The translations under genes were made by a program, and so were the position numbers. Below are positions 31,815 through 39,959 of a stretch of 43,183 bases of DNA, piece by piece. The notes under the pieces were generated by a model. The model made no database searches. It saw only the letters and a program-made list of their open reading frames with translations, and had not been told where the DNA came from. Positions within the stretch are counted from its first letter, which is position 1, and each line of letters starts with the position of its first letter. The stretch is from Okeania sp. SIO2B3 (lineage in GTDB: Bacteria > Cyanobacteriota > Cyanobacteriia > Cyanobacteriales > Microcoleaceae): positions 161,399-204,581 of the forward strand of contig NZ_JAAHGH010000002.1 of assembly GCF_010672525.1 (NCBI RefSeq), written 5' to 3'.

Positions 31815-32060
31815 TTTTTTACAATTAATTTGTTTGAATAATTTATCCGCTATTATCCTTCATTATCCGTCTTTTTCAAAGTTTTTAATAAAATCTCCTT
31901 CTTGATCCGTCCTTTTTCGAGTGGTCGATATTAATATAGCTTGATTAAAATGAGAATATCTTGAGCAATTAGTGAATCTGAACAATAAAGGATAACTAAA
32001 GTTAGGATGTATTTTATTTAGGCAAAAAAGGACATTTCTTACAAATCTTAGAGAATCAAA
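31815..32060. promoter_or_regulatory. Divergent intergenic region of the HTH/DUF6232 module
   Basis: The gap separates the HTH gene (minus) from the DUF6232 gene (plus) and must contain both promoters. It has three CCGTC/CCGTCTTT-like boxes (TATCCGTC and GATCCGTCC near 31866-31905). I do not see a strong ribosome site before either start. Joint control by the HTH protein is only an inference. Confidence 0.3.
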
Positions 32061-32519
32061 ATGAGTAGATTAAATGTAACTAATAATACCATTACTTTGG
32101 ACAATAAAGTTTATCAAGTCAGAAATATTACTAGCGTAGGAAAGTATCGAATTAAACCAAACTATTTTTTCAAGCTAAAATTCATCATTGTTGGCGTTGT
32201 CCTCAGTTTATTGGGAATTGAATGGATGAAGAATAATCCAGATGTGTCGTTGTTCACATGGAGCGTAATTATTCTTACTGCATTGGGAATTATAGAGCGA
32301 TTTACTAAGGCTAAAAGATATGGCATCACCATAGAAACAAGCGCTGGAAGCACAAGATTGCTCACATCTAAGGATGAAAGTCTCATCAACAGAATTATTA
32401 ACACAATTACTGAAATTATGAATAACCAGGATAAACCCGCTAATTATACTTTCAATGTTTCTGATGGAGACATAATAAACCAAAGCGGTTCCTTTGAAAA
32501 TGGGGTTCAAGTTGGGTAG
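32061..32519 (+). CDS. DUF6232-like membrane protein with NQSG tail motif
   Basis: The 152-residue protein has an N-terminal beta-rich part (ITLDNKVYQVRNITSVGKYR), two membrane helices (about 37-56 and 66-80, with FIIVGVVLSLLGIEW and SVIILTALGII), then a soluble tail. This layout fits DUF6232. It ends GDIINQSGSFENGVQVG, and almost the same motif (GDITNQSGNFQTGV) starts the next protein, 43 bp downstream. The shared tag suggests that the two products assemble through like-with-like contacts. A role in conflict or stress signalling is inferred from the company of the HTH gene. Confidence 0.7.
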   Translation: MSRLNVTNNTITLDNKVYQVRNITSVGKYRIKPNYFFKLKFIIVGVVLSLLGIEWMKNNPDVSLFTWSVIILTALGIIERFTKAKRYGITIETSAGSTRLLTSKDESLINRIINTITEIMNNQDKPANYTFNVSDGDIINQSGSFENGVQVG

Positions 32520-32562
32520 TTAAAACATACTATTTACTTAAATTATATGGAGGGAAAAAAAT

Positions 32563-32928
32563 ATGAATAATCAAGGACAACAAACTAATTTTAACCATGC
32601 AAAAGGAGACATTACTAACCAATCAGGAAATTTCCAGACTGGAGTTGATAAAAGAAAAATAACCAACATTAATAATTCTCCAGACCTAGCACAAGCAGCT
32701 AAAGATATTAAAGACCTACTAAATCAACTTTCAGCAGATTATCCTAACGATAGTTATAGAGATTTGAGTGATAAAGCTGTAGATGAAGTTGATAAAAACC
32801 CTCAGTTAAAAGAGCGAATTATCCGAGGAGTAAAAGCAGGAAGTTTTGCAGCTTTAAAAAAGACGATCGAGCATCCCGTTGCTCAATTTTTTATCGAAGG
32901 TGTAAATGAAGTATTGAAAAAGCATTGA
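32563..32928 (+). CDS. Small effector-associated-type protein with NQSG motif
   Basis: The 121-residue protein starts with GDITNQSGNFQTGVDKRKIT, then NINNSPDLAQAAKDIKDLLN and a helical domain (KAVDEVDKNPQLKERIIRGV, KAGSFAALKKTIEHPVAQFF, IEGVNEVL). I know this helical domain as a C-terminal or stand-alone unit in cyanobacterial pentapeptide-repeat and NTPase conflict proteins. It has no catalytic residues. A GGAGGG site lies before the start. It follows the DUF6232 gene by 43 bp and is very probably in the same operon. Confidence 0.7.
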   Translation: MNNQGQQTNFNHAKGDITNQSGNFQTGVDKRKITNINNSPDLAQAAKDIKDLLNQLSADYPNDSYRDLSDKAVDEVDKNPQLKERIIRGVKAGSFAALKKTIEHPVAQFFIEGVNEVLKKH

Positions 32929-32956
32929 ATCCTTCAATGAATTGTTGAGATAGTTT

Positions 32957-33012
32957 TTGTAGGTTGGGTTGAGGCAACGTTAGCGTAGCTTATCCGCAGG
33001 ATCAACCCAACA
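32957..33012. repeat. H1 inverted repeat (GTAGGTTGGGTT type)
   Basis: This copy contains GTAGGTTGGGTTGAGGCAAC, then the GTTAGCGTAGCTTATC short repeat, and AACCCAACAC. The same inner short repeat is present in the copy at 12216-12269, so the short repeat is a passenger of this family. Confidence 0.65.
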
Positions 33013-33116
33013 CAAGTAATTTTTGTCAAAACCCTATATCTAAATCTATTTTAATTTGTCAGTCATAAATGCTATAATTCAACCAAAATTTGCTGTATAT
33101 TTAAGAAGTTAACTTT

Positions 33117-33338
33117 ATGTTAGTAAAAGGAATTAAAAAAGGAAAAATTATCGAGTTATTAGAGGAAATAAATTTACCAGATAACCAAGAAATTTTAATA
33201 GAAATTAAAGAGGTTAATGATTTTTGATAGGCTGACCAAAAATTTAGGGCAAAAATAGAACAAGAAGGAATTACTCTCGATGATAATACTTTTGATAACT
33301 TACGAGATAAGTCACCAGGGAGAGAGGTTGATTTATGA
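33117..33338 (+). pseudogene. VapB-like antitoxin with two adjacent stop codons
   Basis: The frame is 74 codons and ends ATGA-overlapped with the vapC start, the usual layout. It reads MLVKGIKKGKIIELLEEINL, PDNQEILIEIKEVNDF, then TGA TAG (codons 37-38, 33225-33230), then ADQKFRAKIEQEGITLDD, NTFDNLRDKSPGREVDL. The motif DF-W-Q-F-R in relatives suggests Trp and Gln at the two stops. Only the N-terminal dimerisation half could be made as such, so the toxin-binding C-terminal half is lost unless there is re-initiation. The downstream toxin is intact. Confidence 0.72.
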
Positions 33339-33754
33339 ATTTAAAGTATTTGCTAGACACTAATATAATTTCTGAGTCTATGCGTCCTTCTCCTCATCCT
33401 CAAGTTGTTAATAAGTTTAGGATCAATAAATTAAAAATTTGTACAGCTACAGTAGTTATTCACGAGTTGTTATATGGTTGCTGGCGTTTACCAGAATCAA
33501 AGAGACGTAATTTTTTTGAGGAATATATTAACGATCTGATTTTAAATATCCCTGTATTTAATTATGATTTAAAATCTGCACAATACCATGCACAAGAGAG
33601 AAATAGATTATCTAAGATAGGTAAAACTGCTAGTTTTATTGATAGTAAAATGGCCTCTATTGCTGTTACTAACAATCTAATTTTAGTAACTAACAATGTA
33701 GTTGATTTTGAAAATTTTGAAGATTTAAAACTAGAAAACTGGTTTGTTGAATAA
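33335..33754 (+). CDS. vapC: VapC-type PIN domain ribonuclease toxin
   Basis: The 139-residue PIN protein has Asp8 (YLLDTNIISE), Glu44 (VIHELLYG), Asp103 (TASFIDSKMASIA) and Asp124 (NNVVDFENF), the four acidic positions that bind Mg2+ in VapC RNases. Such toxins cut tRNA or rRNA and are normally held by the upstream antitoxin. Here the antitoxin has two stop codons while the toxin frame is clean, so it is either not expressed, held by an antitoxin from another locus, or inactive. The start overlaps the antitoxin stop (ATGA). Confidence 0.88.
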   Translation: MNLKYLLDTNIISESMRPSPHPQVVNKFRINKLKICTATVVIHELLYGCWRLPESKRRNFFEEYINDLILNIPVFNYDLKSAQYHAQERNRLSKIGKTASFIDSKMASIAVTNNLILVTNNVVDFENFEDLKLENWFVE

Positions 33755-33985
33755 AGGTGAATATTCCAATAATTGATAATTGATAATTACCTCTCCCTAA
33801 AAGCTATCCCTGATAAGGAGCTCCTGAAAACCTTGTGGGAAGTAGGGGAGTAGGGGAGCAGGGAGCAGGGGAGAACAGAATCTAAAACTTATCTAGACAC
33901 TATCTTCTAGCTCATCTAATAAATCAGCAATCAAATCATTCACACTTCCTATAACTGTGATTAAAAAAGCACCTACCTAAACTGT
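33755..33985. other. Spacer with GGGGAGTAGGGGAG tract
   Basis: A short purine-rich repeat (GGGGAGTAGGGGAGCAGGGAGC, about 33846-33873) lies between the convergent vapC and nucleotidyltransferase genes. A minus-strand CTATCTTCTAGCTCATC segment before it resembles the tail of another acidic small protein but is too short to name. Confidence 0.35.
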
Positions 33986-34609
33986 CTAATTTCCTATTTC
34001 CAATTTACCCAAAGTGATTAAACTTTCTAAATCTTCTTGTGCAGTTGATAGATAAATTTTAATAACTTCTCTAACTTTATCTAGTTCTTTTTCTTTAGCT
34101 AAACCTAACATCCGACTAATATCTGCTAAATCTTGAGTTCGACTAGCTGATAGTTTCATTAAAATTAAATATGGTAGGGCAATAATTGGTAAACCATCAG
34201 GAGCATAATTAGGATTAGCGATCGCTTCTTCTACCCAATCATCTTCTCCTTGTAAAACATCTAAAGAAGTATTATCTGGTAATTTCCATTGACTACCACT
34301 GATACTTAAATCACCTATTTTTTGACTATGAGAATTTTCTAAATCTTGGTAAATTAAATTACGGTCTTCAAATTTAATTAAAATATCAATATCTAATGTC
34401 ATTCTTTCTGGCATATATAGTCTAGTTGCTACACCGTTAACTACAACAAAAGGTGCTTGTTTGATGATTAATTTTAGATTACTCACAGGATAAGTCCAAG
34501 TACGTTTTTCCAAAAATTCTAGACTGCTACCACTCCCAAATTTTACTCGTTTTTTGACTAAACCGATAAACAACTTTCTTTTTTGTCTATATATATCATT
34601 AATTAACAT
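33986..34609 (-). CDS. Nucleotidyltransferase-like toxin (AbiEii/DUF-type)
   Basis: The core motif VVNGVATRLYMPERMTLDID, with Asp88 and Asp90 in the numbering from 34654, is that of the minimal nucleotidyltransferase fold. The first Gly of the usual GG is Asn. The C-terminal part (LPYLILMKLSASRTQDLADI) is the usual Lys-X-X-Ala-X-R-X-K/Q-D-X-X-D helix of this family. Related proteins act as toxins that modify tRNA, with a partner antitoxin. I take the start at the Met after KTCF, since the 15 residues before it are YoeB remnant. The full open frame runs in phase into the yoeB relic (34783), so the locus is an in-frame yoeB-nucleotidyltransferase fusion broken by a stop. Confidence 0.72.
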   Translation of the reverse strand: MLINDIYRQKRKLFIGLVKKRVKFGSGSSLEFLEKRTWTYPVSNLKLIIKQAPFVVVNGVATRLYMPERMTLDIDILIKFEDRNLIYQDLENSHSQKIGDLSISGSQWKLPDNTSLDVLQGEDDWVEEAIANPNYAPDGLPIIALPYLILMKLSASRTQDLADISRMLGLAKEKELDKVREVIKIYLSTAQEDLESLITLGKLEIGN

Positions 34610-34783
34610 AAAACAAGTCTTAATATTCAAAAAATGAGGTTCTGCTTTTCCCAATCCCTCAAACGGCGATCGCTCTATATCTTTAATTAGTTCGACAATT
34701 TTACGATAATTTTTTTTATCTAATTTTGCTCACTCAGTAAAATCTGCAAAAGTAGATAATTCAAAAACAATTCTTCTGCTCAT
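34610..34783 (-). pseudogene. yoeB-like toxin remnant
   Basis: From ATG 34783 the frame reads MSRRIVFELSTFADFTE, TGA (codon 18, 34730-34732), AKLDKKNYRKIVELIKDIER, SPFEGLGKAEP. This is the first half of a YoeB-type ribosome-dependent mRNA interferase, in which Trp follows DFTE, so TGG has become TGA. After KAEP the homology ends; the active-site region (WSRRI...HRLVY) is missing and the frame continues into the nucleotidyltransferase. The start overlaps the antitoxin stop (ATGA). Confidence 0.75.
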
Positions 34784-35004
34784 TGCAAATCTTCTAAATT
34801 AACTTCGACTAAATTTTGATGCTCTTTTACATTTTTAATAGCTTTTAATAGTCTATTTTTGTTGCTTTCTGACTTGAAAAGATAATCTGTTTCATCAAAT
34901 TCTGAAACAACTATCTCAATTTCTTTTTCTCCAAATTTAGCTTGAATTTCTTCTAGAAAATGATGGTCTATTTCACTGGCTTTTAAACGATAAACTGTTG
35001 ACAT
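34780..35004 (-). CDS. Antitoxin of a yoeB-type module
   Basis: The 74-residue acidic protein (MSTVYRLKASEIDHHFLEEI, QAKFGEKEIEIVVSEFDETD, YLFKSESNKNRLLKAIKNVK, ending VEVNLEDLQ) has the size and pattern of cyanobacterial antitoxins of the RelB/YefM type. The N-terminal part would bind DNA and the C-terminal part the toxin. Its stop overlaps the ATG of the toxin remnant by four bases. The antitoxin is intact while its toxin is not, the reverse of the vapBC pair 1.4 kb away. Confidence 0.78.
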   Translation of the reverse strand: MSTVYRLKASEIDHHFLEEIQAKFGEKEIEIVVSEFDETDYLFKSESNKNRLLKAIKNVKEHQNLVEVNLEDLQ

Positions 35005-35076
35005 GATTTCTACCTATTGTTAGTTATAATAATTACAGAAGTTTGCGAAGTTATGAGATATAGAGATTAACAAGGC

Positions 35077-35107
35077 TTGGATGGCGAGGTTTCCTCGCCA
35101 TATCCAA
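35077..35107. repeat. Near-perfect hairpin repeat GGATGGCGAGG
   Basis: TTGGATGGCGAGGTTTCCTC continues with GCCATATCCAA, an almost perfect hairpin of 13 to 14 base pairs with a TTT loop. A variant at 2938-2966 forms the apparent start of the NACHT fragment. It lies between the antitoxin and the P-type ATPase gene. Confidence 0.75.
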
Positions 35108-35229
35108 TCGACTAAGAGAAAAGAAAATTTCCTTCCTTAAGGAGAGAATCTTGTTGCTGATAGCTGACAGCTAATAGCTGAATGCTTACACTGATAACTG
35201 ATAACTGAAATAACCCACCCTAAAACTTT

Positions 35230-38154
35230 TTAAGAAACCTTAAATCGCATCTGAATCATTCGCCAAATTTCTCCAATCCACAACACAATAGAAGTACCTC
35301 CAATAATTACTAACCAATCTTTTAAAGATAAAGGAACTGTTCTAAATACAGCTCCACCAAATTGCACCATTAAAATTTGTCCGACAAAAATAAATGCTGC
35401 AATCGCTACAAAACTGACATTTTTACTAATATTAGAAAATGCAGATTCTTTTAAACCAAAACATTTGGCATTAAACATATTCCAAAACTGCAACATCACA
35501 AATGTGGTAAAAAATAGAGATAATTCATAAGGAGTTACTACTCTATCTTTCTGGATATAAAGTAAGAAAGCAACGAAAAATACCAGGAATACTGCAGCTA
35601 CTGAAAAAATATTCACCATCATTGGTTTAGAAATAATAAAATCTTGGGAATTTCTCGGTGTATTTTCCATCACTTTTTGATTTGGTGGTTCCGTTGCTAA
35701 AGCTAAAGCAGCAAAAGTATCCATAATCAAATTCACCCACAATAATTGAGTTACCGTAAACGGCAAATTAATCCCAATAAACGGACCCAACAAAGCTATT
35801 CCACAAGCAGCAACATTTATTGTTAACTGAAATAGAATAAACTTTTGAATATTTTGGTAAAGTGACCGCCCCCACATCACAGCATTTTCAATACTGCCAA
35901 AAGAGTCGTTCAAAATAATGATATCGCTTGCTTCTTTAGCAACAGAAGTACCGCTACCCATCGACAAACCTACCTGCGCTTGATTCAAAGCAGGTGCATC
36001 ATTTGTACCATCACCCGTAACTGCCACAACTTCCCCGCTACTTTGTAATAACTGTACAATACGTTGCTTATCCTGGGGTCGCGCTCGAGCAATCACTTTA
36101 ACTTGTTTCAGCACCTCCAAAACTGCTTCATCATCCAGGGAACGTAATTTACTACCAGTAATACAATAATCATTAGGATCGTCCTGACTGATAATACCGA
36201 TTTCGCGAGCTATTTCTACGGCAGTAAGACGACTATCCCCAGTAATCATTTTGACCTTGACACCAGCTTTTTGACAGATTTTGACTGCATTTGGCACCTC
36301 TTCCCGAACTGGGTCAGCGATCGCTACAAAACCCAACCAAATCAAATCATGATATTGTTCGAGTTCTTTTCCTTGTTGATAGTCTTGAGGGTCTCGAATA
36401 TAGGCAAATCCCAAAGTACGTCTACCAATAGTTTCATACTGATTTAATTCTGCTGCAATAGATACTCTTGTAGAATCTGCAAAAGGTTTGACACCCTCCG
36501 CAGTCAGAATTTGATGACAACTCGCGAGTAGTAATTCTGGCGCACCTTTAATATGGAGTATTTTGTCCCCTGTGATGGAGGAATTTCCCATAGTTGCCAT
36601 GTACTTTCTGTCTGCTGAAAAGGTTAACTGACTAACGATATCAAAATCGTCTCGTTTATCAATGTAGTCAATATTATTTTCTTCTAACCACAACAACAAA
36701 GCACCTTCTGTATGGTCTCCTAGAGGAATAGACTCTTCACCTTTTTTGTATTCTAAGTTAGCTGTACTGTTGCTACAAATTGCTTCTACTATAACGTTGT
36801 CAGCATTGATAGTCTTGTCCTCTAAGCTAGGAAAATTTACATCACTCACCTGCATTTTATTTTCGGTCAAAGTACCTGTTTTATCAGAACAAATGACTGT
36901 TGTAGCGCCAATGGTTTCACAAGCGTGCATCCTGCGGACCAGATTATTTTGTTGAGTCATTTTCTGCATACTGTAAGCTAGACTGAGAGTAACGCTCAAT
37001 GCTAGTCCTTCTGGTACTGCCACCACAATGACGGCAACTGCAATCATAAAGTAGGTGAGAAATTTAACAGCGACATCTGCAGATATCCAGTCAGTGGGAG
37101 AAGTAGGAACCAATTCTAAATAGTAACCGACCCCGATACCGATACCAGATATTGCCAGAGCGAGCAAAATATTTTTTACCCAAGCTATCCCGCTATCATT
37201 TTCCAGCCACTCTGGTAGTTCGATTTCTTTACCTATTGATTCTAATCCATCTACAATTATTGGCAACCATACTCTAGTCAGAGCAACAATTAAGCTAACG
37301 GTCAGGATACTGATAATGTACCATTGTCCGGAGGTGAGATCGAGTTCTCCGGTGAAGATACCTCGTGCTACCAAGGCGATATCAATTAAGACTGCTATGA
37401 CTAAACCGAGAATCCCAATGAGGTTACTCAGACGTTCTAGTTGTAGATTCAGAGGCGTTTCCACATCTGTGATATCTAGAACGCATCTAGCAGTTTTACC
37501 AATTTCTGTCTCATCCCCAACTGCTGTGATTTCGATTACTCCATGTCCATCATTGACTACAGTATCTCGCAATACTTTGTTTGGCGGATAGGCGCAACCA
37601 GTATTACCATTAGAGGATAAGTTTACATCTGCTACTTTGGCAACAGGTATTGCTTCTCCCGTTAAACTAGCTTCATTAACTTGTAGGGAAACTGCTTCTA
37701 ATACTTGACCATCTGCTGCTATTTCGTCTCCTGTTTCTATCAGTACAATATCGCCTACTACTAAATCTTTTTTCGGAACTGTTGTAACTTTATTATCTCT
37801 AATTACTGCGATAGGAATTTCATCATTTACTTGATTGAGAATATCGAATTCTTTACTAGCTTTATATTCATTTAAAAAAGCAACAGAGGTAGCCAGAATA
37901 ATGGCAGCGATAATGCCTAAACCTTCTACATAATTACCTTCAAAAATTCCGACAGTAATGGCAATAACGGCTGCGATTATTAGAATCCTAATTACTGGGT
38001 CGTCGAACTTTTCTAACCATAATTTCCACCATGGCGATCGCTTGGGTGGCGTTAATAAATTAGACCCGTGTTTTTGCCTATTTGCCTCAACTTCAGGCTG
38101 TGTGAGTCCTTTATAGCGGCTGTGTTTTTGCCGTGGTTCTTGAGTGGTTTTCAT
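35230..38154 (-). CDS. Ca2+-transporting P-type ATPase (P2B/PMCA-like)
   Basis: The 974-residue pump has the whole P-type set. These are the actuator motif SLTGEA, the phosphorylated Asp in CSDKTGTLTENK (about 418-424), the nucleotide-binding KGAPE, and the hinge TGDGTNDAPALNQAQVGLSM (about 711-730). The helices include the M4 motif VAVPEGLALSVTLSLAYSM and an M6 with NLIMDTFAALALATEPP. That M4/M6 pair and length are typical of P2B (plasma-membrane Ca2+-ATPase-like) cyanobacterial pumps, which expel Ca2+ from the cytoplasm. There are ten predicted membrane helices; no calmodulin site is seen. The gene is monocistronic. Confidence 0.92.
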   Translation of the reverse strand: MKTTQEPRQKHSRYKGLTQPEVEANRQKHGSNLLTPPKRSPWWKLWLEKFDDPVIRILIIAAVIAITVGIFEGNYVEGLGIIAAIILATSVAFLNEYKASKEFDILNQVNDEIPIAVIRDNKVTTVPKKDLVVGDIVLIETGDEIAADGQVLEAVSLQVNEASLTGEAIPVAKVADVNLSSNGNTGCAYPPNKVLRDTVVNDGHGVIEITAVGDETEIGKTARCVLDITDVETPLNLQLERLSNLIGILGLVIAVLIDIALVARGIFTGELDLTSGQWYIISILTVSLIVALTRVWLPIIVDGLESIGKEIELPEWLENDSGIAWVKNILLALAISGIGIGVGYYLELVPTSPTDWISADVAVKFLTYFMIAVAVIVVAVPEGLALSVTLSLAYSMQKMTQQNNLVRRMHACETIGATTVICSDKTGTLTENKMQVSDVNFPSLEDKTINADNVIVEAICSNSTANLEYKKGEESIPLGDHTEGALLLWLEENNIDYIDKRDDFDIVSQLTFSADRKYMATMGNSSITGDKILHIKGAPELLLASCHQILTAEGVKPFADSTRVSIAAELNQYETIGRRTLGFAYIRDPQDYQQGKELEQYHDLIWLGFVAIADPVREEVPNAVKICQKAGVKVKMITGDSRLTAVEIAREIGIISQDDPNDYCITGSKLRSLDDEAVLEVLKQVKVIARARPQDKQRIVQLLQSSGEVVAVTGDGTNDAPALNQAQVGLSMGSGTSVAKEASDIIILNDSFGSIENAVMWGRSLYQNIQKFILFQLTINVAACGIALLGPFIGINLPFTVTQLLWVNLIMDTFAALALATEPPNQKVMENTPRNSQDFIISKPMMVNIFSVAAVFLVFFVAFLLYIQKDRVVTPYELSLFFTTFVMLQFWNMFNAKCFGLKESAFSNISKNVSFVAIAAFIFVGQILMVQFGGAVFRTVPLSLKDWLVIIGGTSIVLWIGEIWRMIQMRFKVS

Positions 38155-38280
38155 TAATTAATCTCCTTGCCAAAGTTAACTTTGGTGAGTATCGTTCTAA
38201 TTTTAGTATTTTATTATTTTATGTCTTAACTTTATTAATATATCTTAAATGCGTGATTTTGTCTAGAAATGTTTATAATT

Positions 38281-38369
38281 AGGACTTACGGACGGACACT
38301 AAATAGACTGAGGGCGAATGCCATTCGCCCCTACATATGCCGTTTTTGAGGTAAATTTGCGTAAGTCCT
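38281..38369. mobile_element. MITE-like element, family M3, copy 2
   Basis: AGGACTTACG (38281-38290) and GCGTAAGTCCT (38359-38369) are inverted repeats. The centre GGGCGAATGCCATTCGCCC is a near-perfect palindrome. In reverse orientation it matches the nested copy at 3175-3285 but lacks that copy's 22-base insertion. It lies between the ATPase and methyltransferase genes. Confidence 0.75.
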
Positions 38370-38486
38370 GATAATTAGGAAAACAACTCATTTTTTTGTC
38401 TGTTTTTGCAATCAAAAGATTTGATTTTATCGTAAAAATATGCTATATTTTATTTTTCCAAAAAACTGCTTATTTTGTTTAATAAA

Positions 38487-39596
38487 ATGTTGATTGAAGG
38501 TCTCAATAAAACACATTGGAAAACACCACCAAAACTTATCTCTTTATTTTCAGGTTGTGGAGGAATGGATTTACCATTTCATTACGCAGGATTTAAGGTT
38601 ATTTGGGCAGTTGATTCTAATTTTTATGCCTGTCAAACTTTTAAGAGAAATATTGCTGATGTTATCGAGCATAATCAAATTGAAAATATAGATATTAATG
38701 CAGTTCCAGAGGCAGATTTAATTACGGGAGGATTTCCTTGTCAAGATTTTTCAATGATTTGGAAGCGTCCTGGTTTAGAGGGTACAAGAGGCAATTTATA
38801 TACTTATTTCTTAGAATTTGTTAAACAGAAACAACCAAAGGCATTTATAGCAGAAAATGTCAAAGGTTTATTAAGTGCGAATAAACATCAAGCAATTCAA
38901 CGGATAATCTCAGATTTTGAAAGTATATCTCCAGGTTATTTAGTTAAACCTAAACTATACAAATTTGCCGATTATGGAGTACCTCAATTTCGGGAAAGAG
39001 TAATTTTAGTAGGCATTAGAATGGATACAGGTTTTAACTTTATTCATCCTCAGTCAGAATATGGTCTTGGTCGTAAATATCCTTATAAAACTGCTGGTGA
39101 AGCACTTAAAAATGTAGAAAAAGTTCTCAACAATAATGAACATCAAAAAATTCAACCTCGAACAATTGAAATATTGAAAAGGATAAAAGCAGGAGGTAAT
39201 TTTAGAGATATTCCGAAAGATAGTCCCTACTATGTAAAAGGGATGATTAGTCATGTTTATCGACGAATTCATCCAGACAAACCTTCTGCAACAATTATTG
39301 CAGGTGGGGGTGGAGGAACATGGGGTTATCATTATCCTGAACCACGGTCTTTAACAAACAGAGAAAGAGCAAGGTTACAGACATTTCCTGATGATTTTAT
39401 TTTTGCAGGTTCTTTTACTGAAATTAGGCGACAAATTGGTAATGCAGTACCTCCAAATGGAATTGTTTCTATTGTTGAATCTTTGATTCCATTATTTAAA
39501 GATGATTATCATAAAATAGATTTATATAGTCTTAGTAAACATTTACAGGGTATGTCAATCAAATATAGATTAAAGTTAGCAGAATCAGAATTATAA
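38487..39596 (+). CDS. DNA cytosine-5 methyltransferase, orphan
   Basis: The 369-residue protein shows the C5-methyltransferase motifs in order: I LISLFSGCGGMDLPFHYAGF, IV GGFPCQDFS with the catalytic Cys (about residue 85), VI AENVKGLL, VIII FRERVILVG, a target-recognition region (about 235-290), IX RERARLQTFPDDF and X QIGNAVPP. It methylates cytosine at a sequence that cannot be read from the protein alone. The ATG at 38487 is used; a TTG 12 bases earlier is possible. No ribosome site is evident. No restriction endonuclease, Vsr or second subunit is adjacent (a 360-bp empty spacer follows), so it is either solitary or the last part of a lost restriction system. Confidence 0.88.
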   Translation: MLIEGLNKTHWKTPPKLISLFSGCGGMDLPFHYAGFKVIWAVDSNFYACQTFKRNIADVIEHNQIENIDINAVPEADLITGGFPCQDFSMIWKRPGLEGTRGNLYTYFLEFVKQKQPKAFIAENVKGLLSANKHQAIQRIISDFESISPGYLVKPKLYKFADYGVPQFRERVILVGIRMDTGFNFIHPQSEYGLGRKYPYKTAGEALKNVEKVLNNNEHQKIQPRTIEILKRIKAGGNFRDIPKDSPYYVKGMISHVYRRIHPDKPSATIIAGGGGGTWGYHYPEPRSLTNRERARLQTFPDDFIFAGSFTEIRRQIGNAVPPNGIVSIVESLIPLFKDDYHKIDLYSLSKHLQGMSIKYRLKLAESEL

Positions 39597-39959
39597 TTAC
39601 AATCAATACAGTTAAATTCAGGATCAAATTTTCAGATTTATTTTATAGCTATTTAGAGTAATTATCCTTATTTATGACTAAAGTTAGTGATTGTTAAGGA
39701 AGCTATTTGTTCAATGTTGTAAACACTTAATACTTGATATATTTAAGTTTAGTAAATAGGTGTTTTAATTAATAGATTTAAAACAAAAACTTCTTTAAAA
39801 CTGGCTTAAATTGTAATTTTCGTCTTCTGGATTTTAACTTTTACTGATGTTTACCTACTTATTTGACATGGGGTACTTGCTATAATGCTATAATCAGCAA
39901 CATCTAGAACAATAGCAATAGCAGGGACAAAGGCATCAGTAAGAGTCGATGGCAATCCA
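39597..39959. other. AT-rich spacer without recognised gene
   Basis: I see no protein fragment, known repeat or strong hairpin. The last 60 bases (TAGAACAATAGCAATAGCAGG) precede the TPR frame and could encode a few residues of a longer ancestral product, but no in-frame start is clear. Confidence 0.4.

Noticed and set aside
31866-31905. Operator for the HTH protein
   Set aside because: The CCGTC boxes are only suggestive and not clearly symmetrical, so no binding-site claim is made.
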